Made by a program: the position numbers and the translations under genes. DNA of 64,000 bases from Anastatus disparis (taxonomy: Eukaryota > Arthropoda > Insecta > Hymenoptera > Eupelmidae): positions 809,501 through 873,500 of the forward strand of contig JAFFSR010000084.1 of NCBI GenBank assembly GCA_017163975.1, written 5' to 3'. A model generated the notes under the pieces. That model was not told the origin of the DNA. It saw only the letters and a list, made by a program, of their open reading frames with translations, and did no database searches. How positions within the stretch are numbered: position 1 is the first letter of the stretch; every line of letters starts with the position of its first letter. Positions 61,496-64,000 of this stretch are shown here, piece by piece.

Positions 61496-62090
61496 TTATA
61501 TTTTTGGAAAAGTTGCGCAATTAGTTGCGCAAAAAGTTGTGTCACTTTTGGCTCGATAAAGTGACAAGAAAAGTGATATAAAAAGTGACGCGAAAAGTGA
61601 CACAAATAGTGACGCAAAATATTGCATCATAAGTTCCGCGATCATTTTCAAGAGGGTAGTCATTGCATGAGCAAGATTTGCAAAAAATTGTTTTCTGGTC
61701 ATCTGGAATGGCAGTTCATCATTTGCTGATAAGGTCATACGTGGTAAATATATAGTGATCCCTTTTTTACTTTCTGTTAATATTTGCGCGATAATAGTAA
61801 ATTGTTTTAATTTCGTTATAACTAATCGGGTTTTGTTACAAAATTCTTCATTCAAATCAACATTCTTTAGAAGCATTATTATAGCTTCTTTTTTTAATTA
61901 TAATCCATGCGAAGGTAAACCGTTGGGCGTTGAAGAATTAAAATAGTAGATTTTCTTACAAGGAGATAAAATGAAACTTCCGCACGTACGTGTTATGACG
62001 GTCGAGGCATCTCCGTGTAAGAAATAATGCTTTTCTCTATCCCTAGGCGAAACCACGTAAATATAATAGTTATATAAATTAACAATTATA
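61496..62090 (-). pseudogene. Second Helitron lineage: helicase fragment
   Basis: The minus-strand frame 61876-61496 has MLLKNVDLNEEFCNKTRLVI and IYLPRMTLSANDELPFQMTR, then KQFFANLAHAMT, matching the Pif1-type helicase C-terminus up to just before the NKSQGQ motif. Upstream (62060-61898) are VSPRDREKHYFLHG and STPNGLPSHGL. These belong to widely separated parts of a normal RepHel protein, so a large internal deletion is inferred. The sequence is clearly diverged from copies A-C. The downstream end dissolves into 12-bp repeats. Confidence 0.7.
61545..61612. repeat. 12-bp tandem repeat (AAAGTGACGCGA type)
   Basis: Five units of AAGTGACRCRAA-like sequence, period 12, at the degraded 3' end of the helicase fragment. 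Confidence 0.75.
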
Positions 62091-62432
62091 TTTGCTTTTT
62101 TTGTTTTAGCGCGTGTATGTGTTGTTCTTTGCTGCCGCCCAGCATTTGTCACGCGAGTGACAACGAGCGTGACGGGGCTGGCGGCGGCAGCAAAGAAAAA
62201 CACATGCACAAGCCTAAATCACGAGATAAAAAAAGACACATAAAAAACACGCACACAAGAATCCTCTTTTATGAACGAGAAAAAGAGAGAGAGAAACACA
62301 TAAAAACACACGCACAAGCCTCTTTTATTTTTTTATATAATTTAAAATGAGAAAAAAAAATTTGTACATTTTTTATAACACGACACTACTTATGATATAA
62401 GATTTTAAAGTTTAGAATCATATTTCATTAGA
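62091..62432. other. Low-complexity intergenic stretch
   Basis: Contains a purine-rich GAGAAAAAGAGAGAGAG run (~62277) and two AAAAACAC(A/G)CGCACA repeats (~62235-62315), with no supported gene. It lies just upstream of the candidate gene and may hold its upstream sequence. Confidence 0.45.
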
Positions 62433-63265
62433 ATACAATTCGTTTTAATTTATACTTTAACCATAAGTATACTAGACTCCAAGTAAAATTTTTCGACCAT
62501 TCTAATGTAGAAAACTCTACACCTAACGATCAAACTGATTCTCAAACTATTGACCCTAACCGACTTATTTGTCTAATCACAAAAAATGACACTGTACAGA
62601 CTTTAGCTTCTGTATTTAGACCTTATGGATTATTAGACTACGTACATGTTACTCGTGGAAAGATGACTGAAAACCGGTACGGATACGTGAGATTTATACA
62701 TAAGACTGACGCTCAAACAGCTTTGCTACAGACCCGTAGTCAATACGGAGCAAGACAAGCCAAGCCTTTACGACAGAAACGTAAACGGAACGAAACTCAT
62801 AACATCTGGACTAGGTGCAGTAATTGTAACCATGACATTACTACACAGTATAGACGCACGCATATGCTGTTGTGCCATGACCAACAACCCCAGACAGAAG
62901 GTTCCGAAAGACGGCATGATGACCACATTTACTTTATATGCAACCTGTGTAAAAAACCAATTACAGGTAATTACGCATTGCATAGTAAAGACTGCGTTCA
63001 CGCGCAAGACATACCTATACTACCGGAGACCACCTTTAACCAGGTGTCCGATGCGACTGAGTTACAACCTAACTCATTGACATGGGCAGACGTGGCTACC
63101 AATAGTGCGGCCCCGCCCACCGCTTCTATACCTTGCGACAATGCTAAAAAGCATTCTTTTTCCTTGACGGAGTATAAAGTGCTCCAACAGGCAATACGCC
63201 TCATCCTCAATCCTGCAGAACCTAAACCGCTTGCTTTATATGTAGATAATTTAGAACATGACTAA
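62433..63265 (+). CDS. Candidate RRM plus two CCHC-finger protein (unknown)
   Basis: The frame is open from the stop at ~62429 to the TAA at 63263, longer than from the first ATG at 62663, so it is probably an internal or 3' exon. N-terminal part: RLICLITKNDTVQTL, FRPYGLLDYVHV and RYGYVRFIHKTDAQTAL fit an RNA-recognition motif (RNP2-like LICLIT, RNP1-like RYGYVRFI). Next come two similar fingers, CSNCNHDITTQYRRTHMLLC and CNLCKKPITGNYALHSKDC (C-x2-C-x10/11-H-x3-C), separated by ~45 residues. The tail is Ser/Pro/Asn-rich. It is less AT-rich than its flanks and has no internal stop. RNA binding is inferred; it could be a host gene, a retroelement ORF1 or another mobile gene. Confidence 0.6.
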
Positions 63266-63379
63266 TAATTCACATATTTTTTTTATGCTAATTAACGTGT
63301 AAATAGCATTTAATTAACCAGTGCATGCGACTAACCCGACAAACCACCATAACAACATTTTAATACACTTTTGTTTTAG

Positions 63380-63565
63380 GTAATGAAACGAGAAGCAAAC
63401 TCCGACAACTGCCAGTATAAACTGCTGGCATATACCAACATCAACCACCCAAGGTATGACCAGGTTCGACCAATGTGTATATCTACGTTATGGGGCAGCG
63501 ATGAAAACAAAAATCAACCCATCTACAGGGGGAGCAAACGGAAGAGGACCCCGCTCCTCCTGTGA
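63380..63565 (+). CDS. Possible terminal exon of the same candidate gene
   Basis: Preceded by TTTTGTTTTAG (63369-63379), a good 3' splice site, then GTAATGAAACG. The frame encodes about 60 residues with a basic RGSKRKR end and stops at 63565. AATAAA follows near 63604. It is close behind 62433-63265 and has similar base composition. No convincing 5' splice site joining the two frames was identified, so the link is tentative. Confidence 0.4.
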   Translation, partial: VMKREANSDNCQYKLLAYTNINHPRYDQVRPMCISTLWGSDENKNQPIYRGSKRKRTPLLL

Positions 63566-64000
63566 AGACGGTACATCACCATCTCAAGACGCCAAAAGAA
63601 AAAAATAAATTCTCCTCTCTAAACAAACATTTAAAATAAAATGTTTTAAGTCTTGATAAGAAATTTTTTTTTTAGTTCAATTTATAATCTTATTTTTATT
63701 TTTTTTTGTGTAAAATTACCGTTAAATCATTTCCTTTTTCTCTTAGTTTTAAGATGTTGCAAACGATAAAGAAATTCTTAGTTTTAACTTATTTACCTAC
63801 TGCACTTCGATTATATTTCTATTCAAATCAATAATTGTAAAGCGGAATCCTTATCCCTTCCTAAATTTTCAAATTATTACCAAGCCAACCCACCTTATGA
63901 TATAAGCCGTCATCCACCATTCTTCCATCCGCTATTTGTTTTCCTTATTCAATATAAATATAATGTACGATTAATTTTGTGATGCAGGTTTTCTTGGGTT
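63566..64000. other. 3' flanking sequence
   Basis: Contains AATAAA-like signals near 63604 and 63636 that could end the candidate transcript, then AT-rich sequence without a gene. Confidence 0.45.

Overview
This is a strongly AT-rich eukaryotic window made almost entirely of transposable elements, fold-back repeats and minisatellites. It has no operons, no ribosome binding sites and no recognisable rRNA or tRNA gene. The element mix (CR1/Jockey-group non-LTR element with an FP-type ORF1, CsRn1-type Ty3/Gypsy element primed by tRNA-Trp, Penelope-like element with GIY-YIG endonuclease, RepHel Helitrons, TTAA-target and hAT-type MITEs) and the long (TA)n tracts fit an insect genome. The species cannot be fixed from the sequence. 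Only one stretch, near the right end, looks like it could be a non-transposon gene.

Layout. 1-5.4 kb: AT-rich repeats, a small hairpin element and one arm of a Tc1-like fold-back repeat. 5.4-10.2 kb (minus): a decayed non-LTR retrotransposon, its ORF1 split by a 346-bp hAT-like MITE. 10.5-11.4 kb: a probable LTR plus primer binding site of another retroelement. 13.2-18.6 kb: a large inverted repeat whose arms hold MITEs and whose centre holds a 1.3-kb fold-back element and a solo LTR rich in small hairpins. 18.6-24.2 kb: a GT-rich minisatellite interrupted by a Penelope-like remnant. 24.2-27.8 kb (minus): Helitron copy A. 27.8-28.7 kb: a probable second LTR with leader. 29.6-32.8 kb: three fold-back elements among TA microsatellites. 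35.6-54.7 kb: two Helitron copies (B minus, C plus) as a giant inverted pair. Copy C is split by a young, nearly complete Ty3/Gypsy element (46785-51263), and copy B's helicase is split by a TTAA MITE. 54.9-58.4 kb: a CT-rich simple repeat, then a minisatellite interrupted by a second hairpin-rich solo LTR. 58.8-61.2 kb: a 2.4-kb near-perfect palindrome. 61.5-62.1 kb: a second Helitron lineage remnant. 62.4-63.6 kb: a candidate gene with an RRM-like fold and two CCHC fingers.

The parts are layered rather than cooperating. MITEs and LTRs sit inside older elements, and the paralogous Helitron copies show the empty sites, so target-site duplications can be read directly. The most interesting structures are the two solo LTRs (16345-17619 and 56491-57987). 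They share termini and a TATA-region motif, and each carries a series of hairpins with conserved loops and changing stems. Next come the Gypsy element, with an intact pol, a possible GGGAAAC frameshift site and a severely shortened gag, and the unassigned RRM/zinc-finger gene.
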